DNA of 39,059 nt from Lysobacterales bacterium (GTDB lineage: Bacteria > Pseudomonadota > Gammaproteobacteria > Xanthomonadales > SZUA-36). Made by a program: the position numbers and the translations under genes. The stretch covers positions 1 to 39,059 of the forward strand of contig SHZL01000001.1 of assembly GCA_009692275.1 (NCBI GenBank), in the 5' to 3' direction. This document shows, one piece after another, positions 8,432 through 15,969 of the stretch (within the stretch, counting starts at the first letter, position 1; the number at the start of each line of letters is the position of its first letter). The notes below the pieces were generated by a model. It was not told the DNA's origin. It saw nothing but the letters and a program-made list of their open reading frames with translations, and made no database searches.

Positions 8432-11332
8432 GTGAAGCAATTCAATCGCAAACCGTTATCCAGCGCCATTTCACTCGCCATTGCCGGCACTGCCCTGGCG
8501 GCCATGGTTGTCCTGCCCGCCTATGCCGAGGAAGGCACACTCGAAGAAGTGACGGTCACGGCAACGAAGCGTACAGAAAACCTCCAGGACGTGCCCATTT
8601 CCATCCAGGTGCTGGGCGCCAAGGAACTGGAAGAGTTGCAGATCAGCAGCTTCGATGATTACATCACGTGGTTGCCCACCGTGTCCTACCAATCCAACGG
8701 GCCGGGCTATGGCATTGTTTACATGCGCGGTATCGCCAGCGGCGGCGATGGCGTTCATTCCGGTTCCATGCCCAGCGTAGGCTACTACCTCGATGAACAG
8801 CCGATCACCACCATCAACCAGATTCTCAACGTGCACGTGTATGACATCGCCCGCATTGAGGTCCTGGCCGGCCCCCAGGGCACGCTGTTTGGCCAGGGCA
8901 GCCAGGCCGGTACCATCCGCATCATCACCAACAAGCCGGAGATTGGCGTTAACGAAGGCGGTTACGATTTCTCTGCCAACTCCACCGCGCACGGCGACCC
9001 GGGCTACGGCATCGAAGGCTTCATCAATATTCCCATCAACGACCGCATGGCCGTCCGCCTGGTGGCCTGGCACGAGTACCAGGGTGGTTACATCGATAAC
9101 GTTCACAAAACAATGGAGTACGACATCAGCCACATTGTCCGAGACAATGCGGATTTGGTGGAAGCCAACTTCAATACCGCCGAAACCACCGGCGCGCGGG
9201 CGCTGCTGAAAATCGACCTGAGCGACGACTGGACCCTGACGCCCGGCATCCAGTACCAGAAGGGCAAGACCAACGGTATGTGGTTCGACAATCCCAAGTT
9301 CGTGGGCGAATATGAAGTGGCACGCTTCAACCCGGACAAGGCCAAAGAAGACTGGTACCAGGCAACCTTGACCCTGGACGGCCAGATCGGTGATCTCAAC
9401 CTGGTGTATGCCGGGGCTTACCTGGATAGAAATGTCGACAGTACCTACGACTATTCGGGTTATGCGGAGTACCTCGAATACGCTTATTCAGGCTATGGCT
9501 ACGAATGCTTCTATTACCTAGCTGATGGTAGCTGTGCCGACCCCACGCAATACGTGGTCAGCGACGAAGAATTCACCCGCTTCAGCAATGAACTGCGCCT
9601 GCAGTCCTCCCAGGATCAGCGCTTGCGCTGGATTGCCGGCCTGTTCTACCAGCGACAGGAACACTATTTCGACCTGCAGTGGACCGTGGACGAATTGCAA
9701 ACGGTCAAATCCGTGGTCGAGAACGGCCACGTGGTCTGGCAGACGAACCAGGACCGCGTCGATATAGACGGCGCCATTTTCGGTGAGGCTTACTTCGATA
9801 TTACCGACAACTGGACGCTGATCGGTGGTGTGCGCGGGTTCAAATGGGAGAATTCGCTGTACGGCTTCAACGGTTTTCTGAAGCACTGCACCGGTTATTA
9901 CGACGCGCAAGGCGATTTCGTCCAGGAGCCGGCAAGCGAAGGGGGCACGCCGCAGTATCCCTGCTACGACACCGGCATCCTGGATGATGTATCCAAAGGC
10001 CATGATACCGCCTGGAAAGGCAGCACCGAATACCACATCGACGGCGACAAAATGGTGTATGCGACCTATTCCCAGGGCTTCCGTGCCGGCGGCGTCAACC
10101 GCGCCAGGGTTGAGGGAATTCCGAAGTACCAACCGGACTTTGTGTATAACTACGAATTGGGCTGGAAAACCATGTGGGCGAATGGACAGCTCCGTTTCAA
10201 CGGCGCCCTCTACATCGAAGACTGGGAGAACTTCCAGTACGGTTTCCTGGATTTTGAAGCGTACGGCCCAGTGACCATCATCCAGAATGTGGGTAATGCC
10301 CGCACCAAGGGTTTTGAGTGGCAAATGGATTGGGCTCCGACCGAAAGCTTTAGCCTGAGCTTCCAGGGCTCTTACAACGACGCCAAGCTGACGACCGACT
10401 TCTGGCGCGTCAAGGCAGAAGAAGCCGCGGGCTTGCCGCCAACCTCCCCGAAGGGAACGGAAATGCCCTTCGTGCCGCCGCTGCAAATGACCAGCATTGC
10501 CCGTTACAACTTCACCATGGGTGAATTGGCTTCTTTTGCGCAGGTTGCGGTCTCGTACCGGGCTTCAGCCTGGACCTCGCTGGACCACGAAATTCGCGAG
10601 AATCCGGATATTGGCGGGAAGATGCCTGCCTACACCGTGTTGAACCTGTCGGCCGGCTTTGAACGGGACAACTGGACCGTTACATTTTACATGAACAATG
10701 CAACCGACAAGCGTGGCTTGACGGACATCCTGAACCCCGGCTATTACAGCCCCAGCGGCTTTGACTACAACCAGGTCATCATCCAGCCGAGAAATATCGG
10801 CATTCGCTGGACCCAGCGGTTTAACGGTGGCTATGAAGAAGCCTCATCACCACCGCCAGCGCCACCACCACCACCCGCCGCACCGCCGGAGAATCCGGAT
10901 CTGGACGGGGACGGCGTGCCGAACGCGCGTGACAAATGCCCCAATACCCGTCCGGGTGCAGTGGTAGACCTTGACGGTTGCGAAGTGGAAGCGGTGATTT
11001 CACTGGAAGGCGTGCATTTTGAGTTCGATAAAGCCACCCTGACCCCGGAAGCCATGGCCATCCTCGACAAGGCAGCCGGATTGCTGCAGTCACAGGAAAA
11101 GGTGGTAGTGGAAGTTGCCGGTCACACCGACAGCGTGGGTTCGGAAGAGTACAACCAGAAGCTGTCTGAGCGCCGCGCCGTTGCGGTGAAGGACTACCTG
11201 GAAAGCAAAGGTATAAAGGCCACCCGCCTGACCGCCATGGGCTACGGTGAAGCACAACCGGTCGCCAGCAATGATACCGACGCAGGACGGGCGCTCAATC
11301 GCCGCGTGGAGTTGATCGTACTGTCCCGTTAA
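8432..11332 (+). CDS. TonB-dependent receptor with C-terminal OmpA domain
   Basis: 966 residues from GTG 8432, which has CGAGGA seven bases upstream (8419-8424). A signal peptide ends near AYAEEG, then a TonB-box-like EEVTVTA. The plug domain follows (VPISIQVLGA, YMRGIASGG, ARIEVLAGPQGTLFGQG, GTIRIITNKPE), then a 22-strand-type barrel to about residue 801 (WTQRF). The receptor would normally end there. Instead a proline-rich linker (about 807-818) leads to a thrombospondin-type-3/calcium loop (DLDGDGVPNARDKCP, near 822-836). An OmpA-like peptidoglycan-binding domain follows at about 852-966. Its diaminopimelate-contacting residues appear conserved (Asp900 in GHTDSVG, Arg in SERRA). Both ends of such barrels face the periplasm, so the domain is correctly placed to hold peptidoglycan. 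The transported ligand is unknown. A terminator follows immediately. Confidence 0.9.
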   Translation: MKQFNRKPLSSAISLAIAGTALAAMVVLPAYAEEGTLEEVTVTATKRTENLQDVPISIQVLGAKELEELQISSFDDYITWLPTVSYQSNGPGYGIVYMRGIASGGDGVHSGSMPSVGYYLDEQPITTINQILNVHVYDIARIEVLAGPQGTLFGQGSQAGTIRIITNKPEIGVNEGGYDFSANSTAHGDPGYGIEGFINIPINDRMAVRLVAWHEYQGGYIDNVHKTMEYDISHIVRDNADLVEANFNTAETTGARALLKIDLSDDWTLTPGIQYQKGKTNGMWFDNPKFVGEYEVARFNPDKAKEDWYQATLTLDGQIGDLNLVYAGAYLDRNVDSTYDYSGYAEYLEYAYSGYGYECFYYLADGSCADPTQYVVSDEEFTRFSNELRLQSSQDQRLRWIAGLFYQRQEHYFDLQWTVDELQTVKSVVENGHVVWQTNQDRVDIDGAIFGEAYFDITDNWTLIGGVRGFKWENSLYGFNGFLKHCTGYYDAQGDFVQEPASEGGTPQYPCYDTGILDDVSKGHDTAWKGSTEYHIDGDKMVYATYSQGFRAGGVNRARVEGIPKYQPDFVYNYELGWKTMWANGQLRFNGALYIEDWENFQYGFLDFEAYGPVTIIQNVGNARTKGFEWQMDWAPTESFSLSFQGSYNDAKLTTDFWRVKAEEAAGLPPTSPKGTEMPFVPPLQMTSIARYNFTMGELASFAQVAVSYRASAWTSLDHEIRENPDIGGKMPAYTVLNLSAGFERDNWTVTFYMNNATDKRGLTDILNPGYYSPSGFDYNQVIIQPRNIGIRWTQRFNGGYEEASSPPPAPPPPPAAPPENPDLDGDGVPNARDKCPNTRPGAVVDLDGCEVEAVISLEGVHFEFDKATLTPEAMAILDKAAGLLQSQEKVVVEVAGHTDSVGSEEYNQKLSERRAVAVKDYLESKGIKATRLTAMGYGEAQPVASNDTDAGRALNRRVELIVLSR

Positions 11333-11351
11333 ATAGCCAGAAGCAGACCGG

Positions 11352-11377
11352 AAAAGCCCCGCGATGCGGGGCTTTTT
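11352..11377 (+). terminator. Rho-independent terminator
   Basis: AAAAGCCCCGC and GCGGGGCTTTT form an 11-bp stem with a GAT loop and a T run, 19 bp after the receptor's stop codon. The A-rich 5' side could make it bidirectional, but the next gene lies downstream on the same strand. Confidence 0.88.
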
Positions 11378-11439
11378 CTTTGGCAGTCCTCTATTCCGAC
11401 CAAACCCCCGTGGCATCCTTCACGTGCCACCCATCTTGC

Positions 11440-11886
11440 ATGACGCCAATTCATTACCTGCATTCACTGAAATATCTTACCGGCGACCAGTCGCGAGTGA
11501 CGCATTATCAGGACCATGTCATGGGCAGCTTTACATGGTTATCATCGCATGATAACTTTAGTCGGGCTTCATCGGTGAGCCGCAAGCACTCCATCAACCA
11601 TGGGCTGGAGGCATGGCGAGTGGCAGAAAACCCGCACCGGCCTCATGGCATCCGCTATTGCTTTACCTTGCATGATGAGAGCAACCAACGCCTTCTGGGC
11701 TACGACAATGCACATGCCGTGAGCGGTCGTAAACGGGCCTCCGCGTCGCGAAAACCCGAGTGGGACCACCGCCACGAAGCTGAAGCGGTACATTTCTACC
11801 CGTTTGTCGGTGCGGAACAGTTGCCGGTTGATTTCTGGAATGATGTTGAACGATTGGTGCGCGTATCGGAGCGGTCAACGAAATGA
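11440..11886 (+). CDS. TumE-family toxin-like protein
   Basis: 148 residues from ATG 11440. The C-terminal ~85 residues fit the TumE (DUF6516) toxin family: LEAWRVAENPHRPHGIRY, then RLLGYDN, DHRHEAEAVHFYPF and a closing DFWNDVERL. The N-terminal ~60 residues do not resemble the family, so the real start may be further in (for example GTG 11575). No start candidate has a good ribosome binding site. The stop overlaps the next gene's start (ATGA at 11883-11886), so the two are translationally coupled, as usual for toxin-antitoxin pairs. TumE is known as the toxin of the TumE-TumA type II system; activity here is inferred. Confidence 0.65.
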   Translation: MTPIHYLHSLKYLTGDQSRVTHYQDHVMGSFTWLSSHDNFSRASSVSRKHSINHGLEAWRVAENPHRPHGIRYCFTLHDESNQRLLGYDNAHAVSGRKRASASRKPEWDHRHEAEAVHFYPFVGAEQLPVDFWNDVERLVRVSERSTK

Positions 11887-12248
11887 ATGAAAAGGTATTG
11901 AAAATCGGCATCATGTCACGGGACGATTACCGGCACAGAGCCATTGAGATTGCCAGCGGCCGGTGTAAAGCGGGCAAGAACGATCCCAAGGTCTGGTTTG
12001 AGTCAATTCGATCGCTGGCCCAGGTGCTAAGTCCTGAGAACCAGAACTTATTGCGGGTTATCCTGGAACATGAACCGCAGTCACTGGCGGAACTCGAGCG
12101 GCTGAGTCAGCGTAAGAAGTCCAACCTTTCACGCACGCTGCGAACTTTGGAATCATTCGGCATTGTCGAATTGCCGAGAAATAGCGGCAGACTGGCGCCC
12201 AGGGTCCTGGCAACCGACTTTCGATTGGAGTTCGGGTTGAATCACTGA
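11883..12248 (+). CDS. Winged-helix antitoxin-like DNA-binding protein
   Basis: 121 residues. A winged helix-turn-helix spans about residues 40-110: LSPENQNLLRVILEH, then SLAELERLSQRKKSNLSRTL as the helix-turn-helix, then LESFGIVELPRNSGR as the wing. This matches the HVO_A0114-type DNA-binding family that includes TumA, the partner of TumE. The short N-terminus (MNEKVLKIGIMSRDDYRHRA) is basic. The gene overlaps the toxin-like gene by 4 bp. Family knowledge suggests it neutralises the toxin and represses the shared promoter. A REP-like half-unit starts 9 bp after the stop. Confidence 0.75.
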   Translation: MNEKVLKIGIMSRDDYRHRAIEIASGRCKAGKNDPKVWFESIRSLAQVLSPENQNLLRVILEHEPQSLAELERLSQRKKSNLSRTLRTLESFGIVELPRNSGRLAPRVLATDFRLEFGLNH

Positions 12249-12256
12249 GCCAAATG

Positions 12257-12269
12257 TACTCTGACCCCA
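12257..12269. repeat. REP-like half-unit
   Basis: TACTCTGACCCCA is a single copy of the GGGGTCAGAGTA core without a visible partner arm. It lies between the converging antitoxin-like and S15 hydrolase genes and is probably a solo remnant. Confidence 0.6.
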
Positions 12270-12281
12270 TCCCATCGTCCG

Positions 12282-14468
12282 TTAGTTGAAATCCCTGGGA
12301 ATCGCTTCTTCCCAGTGCTTTTCCCGGATGGTCTTGCCATCCTGTTCCAGCCTGCGCGTATAGCGGTAGTAGAAAAAGCCGGTATCGCTGGTGAATTCGA
12401 ACAGCCCGGTCCATTTCAGCACCCGGCCATCAAGCACGACCTCGTTGCTGTATTCGCTGTTTACCCCCGCGTGGGCCGGATCGACCACGCTGACAAAATG
12501 CTCCAGGTAGTCGCTGTAGTGTTCCGATCCCCAGGGGTAGGCGGTGGTCCCGCTGTTGGTGGCAAGCAGCCGGGTCGTGTCGGCGCGGAAATCGTGCGTG
12601 ACTTTGGATATTTCTGCATAGCCGGACTCGGTTTCTGCGGTGGATTCACCAAAACCCGGGGGGCTGGGATCGACCGTTGGCTCCTGGGTAAACACTGGCG
12701 GCGGCAGGGTAGCCGGAGGCAGCAGAGGCAAGACCAACCGGCTGAGTCCGTTAGTACCGGCTTCGCCACCCACTTCCAGCATGGTGGTCATTGCATGGGG
12801 CGTAGGCCAGAACATCGGCCACATACTGTTGTTCACCGCGAGGCGAATTCGGTGTCCCGTGGGAAAAACCCAGGAGGTAAAGTGCATCTCTATATCGAGA
12901 TCAACGGTTTCGCCGGGCACCAGGGCCTCCGGATGTTCCGCCGAATTTCGATGTGCACCATTGAGGGCTGCGCCGGTGATCAGCGTGACCCTGCCATCGG
13001 GCGCAACATCAGCGAGCCGGGCGATCCAGTGCGCCAGCGGCGCATCAGTGGAGGCGCGCAAGCTGACCTCGGGGAAACCCAGGATAGTGACGGCCTGCTG
13101 CAAGGGCGGGGTTTCGTACACCAGGCTGAAGGCATCTACCGCGCGCTGGTCCTCCTGCAGATCACCCCACCACATGACCGAACCTGCCGCTTCAACGCCG
13201 ACATCGGGTTTGTACAACAACTGGTGTGATGCCGCCTGTGGCGGTTCCGCTGCCAGGCCGTGATCGGCCTGCAGGTACAGCACTTCGTTGTTCGTGGACT
13301 GCAATGGCCAACCGGCTTCACTGCGCCACTGGCCCGGAATCTCCTCGACCTTCAGACCCGGAGGATGCCAGTCGCGAATGAACACCGTGAAGGCCGGCTC
13401 TTCCATCACGCCGTTGTCCGCGCCTTTGAGCCAATGATCGAACCAGCGCACGGCATCGGCGCGCCACTCAAAACCCGCCCCGGGAAACGGCTGGTTGGGC
13501 CAGGTGTGTGACCACGGACCCAGCAGCGCCTTCACCGGTGCCTTCATATGCTGCAGCATGCGCGGGATGCTGTCGCGGTAACCGTCATACCAGCCGCCCA
13601 CCACGTAGGTGGGAATGCGGATCGTTTCATAGCGCCCGATCAGGGAAGCGCGGTCCCAGAACGGACCATCCCGTTGCTGACGCTTGTAGACCAGGAACCA
13701 GGGCTCGGTATCAAAGCGGTTGGCAAAGTAGGCATCATCAACCAGATAGGCCGGCGCACCGGGTATGGCGTTCTCGATGTCCTGGCGCATCTCGTAGGAA
13801 TCGGCGTGCATGATGCCATCGGTAAAATGCACATCATCCTCATAAATATCGTCGGTGGCATCCACCGCGATGATGGCTTTGAGTGCCGGCGGGTTGCGCA
13901 TGGCCATCTGGATGGAGTTAAAACCGCCCCAGGAGATGCCGAACATGCCCACCTTGCCGCTGGACCAGCTTTGTTTCGACAGCCAGTCGATCACGGCCTC
14001 GCCATCGGCCTGCTCCTGCTCGGTGTATTCATAGGCCACCAGCTTGCCTTCGCTTTCCCCCGTGCCGCGAATATCTACCCGCGCCACCACATAGCCTTGC
14101 GCGACGAAATACGAGTAAAAACCAAAGCGGCTACTGCGCGACTCCATCTTGCGGTAGGGCAGGTATTCCAGCAGCACCGGGTGGCGATCCCCCGCTTGCA
14201 TGTCCTCAGGCACATAGAGGTCGACCGAGAGGCGCACGCCATCGGGCATGCTGATCCACTCAGTGCGGATGACCGGGTTGGCTGTTTGCGCTGCTGCGGG
14301 CTCTGCTGTTTCCGGCGCAGCCGCGGTCGCGCTGTCTGCTGTGACTTCTGCCCGAATATCGAGGCCAGGCCATGCCAGGCCGGTTGTCAGCAGCAATAAA
14401 ACCAGCAGCCCATGAAAGCACGTGCTGGGCAAGGACCTGCCGGGTAATGTGTGTGTTCGGGTAGTCAT
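12282..14468 (-). CDS. Exported S15/CocE-NonD family hydrolase
   Basis: 728 residues from ATG 14468, which has GGAG eight bases upstream; longer in-frame starts lack this and would precede the signal peptide. A signal sequence and an Ala/Glu/Pro-rich linker come first. The alpha/beta-hydrolase core has the nucleophile elbow GISWGGF near residue 180, a probable acid Asp in GGWYDGY near 293, and the catalytic His in LGPWSHTW near 320. A C-terminal jelly-roll (PepX_C-like) domain carries ...FTSWVFPTGHRIRL. Family members are X-prolyl dipeptidyl peptidases, cocaine esterases and beta-lactam acylases; the substrate here is unknown. The gene lies 35 bp downstream of a sodium symporter gene on the same strand, suggesting co-transcription of a periplasmic hydrolase with an uptake system. 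Confidence 0.87.
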   Translation of the reverse strand: MTTRTHTLPGRSLPSTCFHGLLVLLLLTTGLAWPGLDIRAEVTADSATAAAPETAEPAAAQTANPVIRTEWISMPDGVRLSVDLYVPEDMQAGDRHPVLLEYLPYRKMESRSSRFGFYSYFVAQGYVVARVDIRGTGESEGKLVAYEYTEQEQADGEAVIDWLSKQSWSSGKVGMFGISWGGFNSIQMAMRNPPALKAIIAVDATDDIYEDDVHFTDGIMHADSYEMRQDIENAIPGAPAYLVDDAYFANRFDTEPWFLVYKRQQRDGPFWDRASLIGRYETIRIPTYVVGGWYDGYRDSIPRMLQHMKAPVKALLGPWSHTWPNQPFPGAGFEWRADAVRWFDHWLKGADNGVMEEPAFTVFIRDWHPPGLKVEEIPGQWRSEAGWPLQSTNNEVLYLQADHGLAAEPPQAASHQLLYKPDVGVEAAGSVMWWGDLQEDQRAVDAFSLVYETPPLQQAVTILGFPEVSLRASTDAPLAHWIARLADVAPDGRVTLITGAALNGAHRNSAEHPEALVPGETVDLDIEMHFTSWVFPTGHRIRLAVNNSMWPMFWPTPHAMTTMLEVGGEAGTNGLSRLVLPLLPPATLPPPVFTQEPTVDPSPPGFGESTAETESGYAEISKVTHDFRADTTRLLATNSGTTAYPWGSEHYSDYLEHFVSVVDPAHAGVNSEYSNEVVLDGRVLKWTGLFEFTSDTGFFYYRYTRRLEQDGKTIREKHWEEAIPRDFN

Positions 14469-14503
14469 ATCAGGCTCCAATGGGAAGGGCACATGGCCGG
14501 GAT

Positions 14504-15892
14504 TTACACCGTGGCCAACGCTGCGATCAACATGGTGGTAATGGCAATAGGGCAGACATAGCGCAACAACCACACGCACACCCGGCGCGCAAACGGCGTA
14601 GTCTCGGCGAGTTCCTCGTCCACGATCGCCCGCGAAAGGCGCCAACCCACGAATACGCTGGTCAGCAGTGCGCCTATCGGCAGCAGGATGTTCGCGGACA
14701 CATAATCCAAAACATCAAAAAATGTTTTGTCCGCGAACACCGGCACGACACCCAGGGGATGCCAGCCGGACCACAGGTTGAATGACAAAACCGACCCGAT
14801 TCCCAATACCCAGGCCAGGGCTATGGTGACGGCTACCGCCCTGGCTCGCGTGTGCTTGCGGTGCTGCTGCAGCCAGCCCACCACCGGTTCCATGCCGGCC
14901 AGCGACGGCGTCAAAGCCGCAAACACCAGCAACATGAAAAACAGCGTGCCAAACAAGCGGCCGCCCGGCATCTCGGAGAACACCGTGGCCAGTACGTCAA
15001 AGACCAGTTCTGGCCCCTGTGCCGGATCCATACCGTATTGAAAGACCAGCGGAAAGATCGTCAGGGTTGCCAGCAGCGACACCAGCAGGATCGAACCAGT
15101 GATTGCCAGCGCCGAGCGCACCAGGGAGGTCCCCTTTGAGACGTATGCCCCGTAGGCCAGCATCATGGCCAGGCCAACCCCGGTGGCGAAAAACGCCTGG
15201 CCGACCGCCACCAGCGCCACCTGCGGAGTAATGGCCTCGAGGTTGGGCGTAAAGGCAAAGCCCAGGCCCTGCCGCACATCCCCCGTGATCAGGGCATAGG
15301 TCGCCAGAATCATCAGCAAAACCAGCAATACCGGCGCGCGAACTTTCGTGGCAACTTCAATGCCACGGCCCACGCCGCGCGCCGAAATGAAGGCCACCAT
15401 CAGCAGAAACACCAGGTGCCAGGCGCCGATCTCGATGGGGTTCGCCAGGAACCCTTGCCAGAGGGCGGCAATTTCGTCACGGGACTGGTGGGCCAGCGCA
15501 CCGCTTGCGACTTTCCAGGTGTAGGCCAGCACCCAGCCGGCTATCACGGTGTAGTAGGACATGACGGCAAACACCGCGATGGTGCCGATAACACCAATCG
15601 CGTTCCATCCTGTACCCAATCCGGACTCGCGGGCCACGATGCCGGCAGCATCCGCCGGGCAGCGCTGCGACCTGCGCCCGATAGCGAACTCCGCCGCCAG
15701 CAAGGGCGTGGCGATGAGCAGGCAGGCGAGCACGAAGACCACGAGGAAGGCGCTGCCGCCGCTGGAACCGACCAGGTAGGGCAGGCGCCAGATGCTGCCC
15801 AGGCCAACTGCTGCGCCAATGGTGGCGAGGTAAAATGCCGGTCGCGAGGACCATGCAGGGCTGGAAGGGCTGGCAGGTTTGGCGGCTGGCAT
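14504..15892 (-). CDS. Sodium-dependent transporter (NSS/SNF family)
   Basis: 462 residues with about 11-12 membrane helices. The family signature in helix 1, GAAVGLGSIWRLPYLVGSSG (near residues 26-45), contains the unwound sodium/substrate region. Bacterial NSS proteins import amino acids, including tryptophan, tyrosine and leucine types, by sodium symport. The start at 15892 is supported by GGAG six bases upstream. It sits upstream of the S15 hydrolase (35 bp) and downstream of the RND pump gene (77 bp), all on the same strand. The substrate cannot be read from the sequence. Confidence 0.9.
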   Translation of the reverse strand: MPAAKPASPSSPAWSSRPAFYLATIGAAVGLGSIWRLPYLVGSSGGSAFLVVFVLACLLIATPLLAAEFAIGRRSQRCPADAAGIVARESGLGTGWNAIGVIGTIAVFAVMSYYTVIAGWVLAYTWKVASGALAHQSRDEIAALWQGFLANPIEIGAWHLVFLLMVAFISARGVGRGIEVATKVRAPVLLVLLMILATYALITGDVRQGLGFAFTPNLEAITPQVALVAVGQAFFATGVGLAMMLAYGAYVSKGTSLVRSALAITGSILLVSLLATLTIFPLVFQYGMDPAQGPELVFDVLATVFSEMPGGRLFGTLFFMLLVFAALTPSLAGMEPVVGWLQQHRKHTRARAVAVTIALAWVLGIGSVLSFNLWSGWHPLGVVPVFADKTFFDVLDYVSANILLPIGALLTSVFVGWRLSRAIVDEELAETTPFARRVCVWLLRYVCPIAITTMLIAALATV

Positions 15893-15969
15893 GGAACTCT
15901 CCGAATTGCTTTTCCGGCCACATGATATACGAGTCTCGCGTCGCTGCCTGCGCCGGCGGCTCTGGCGGA

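Noticed and set aside
9518..10486. 322-codon open frame on the minus strand inside the TonB receptor gene
   Set aside because: It is the antisense of strongly conserved receptor sequence; such long antisense frames are common in GC-rich genes.
11036..11050. CCTGACCCC inside the OmpA domain as another REP-like copy
   Set aside because: Only eight bases match the core, and they encode conserved residues (ATLTPEA) of the domain.
14469..14645. Longer start for the S15 hydrolase at 14645
   Set aside because: It overlaps the end of the symporter gene, and the added 59 residues precede the signal peptide. ATG 14468 has a good ribosome binding site.
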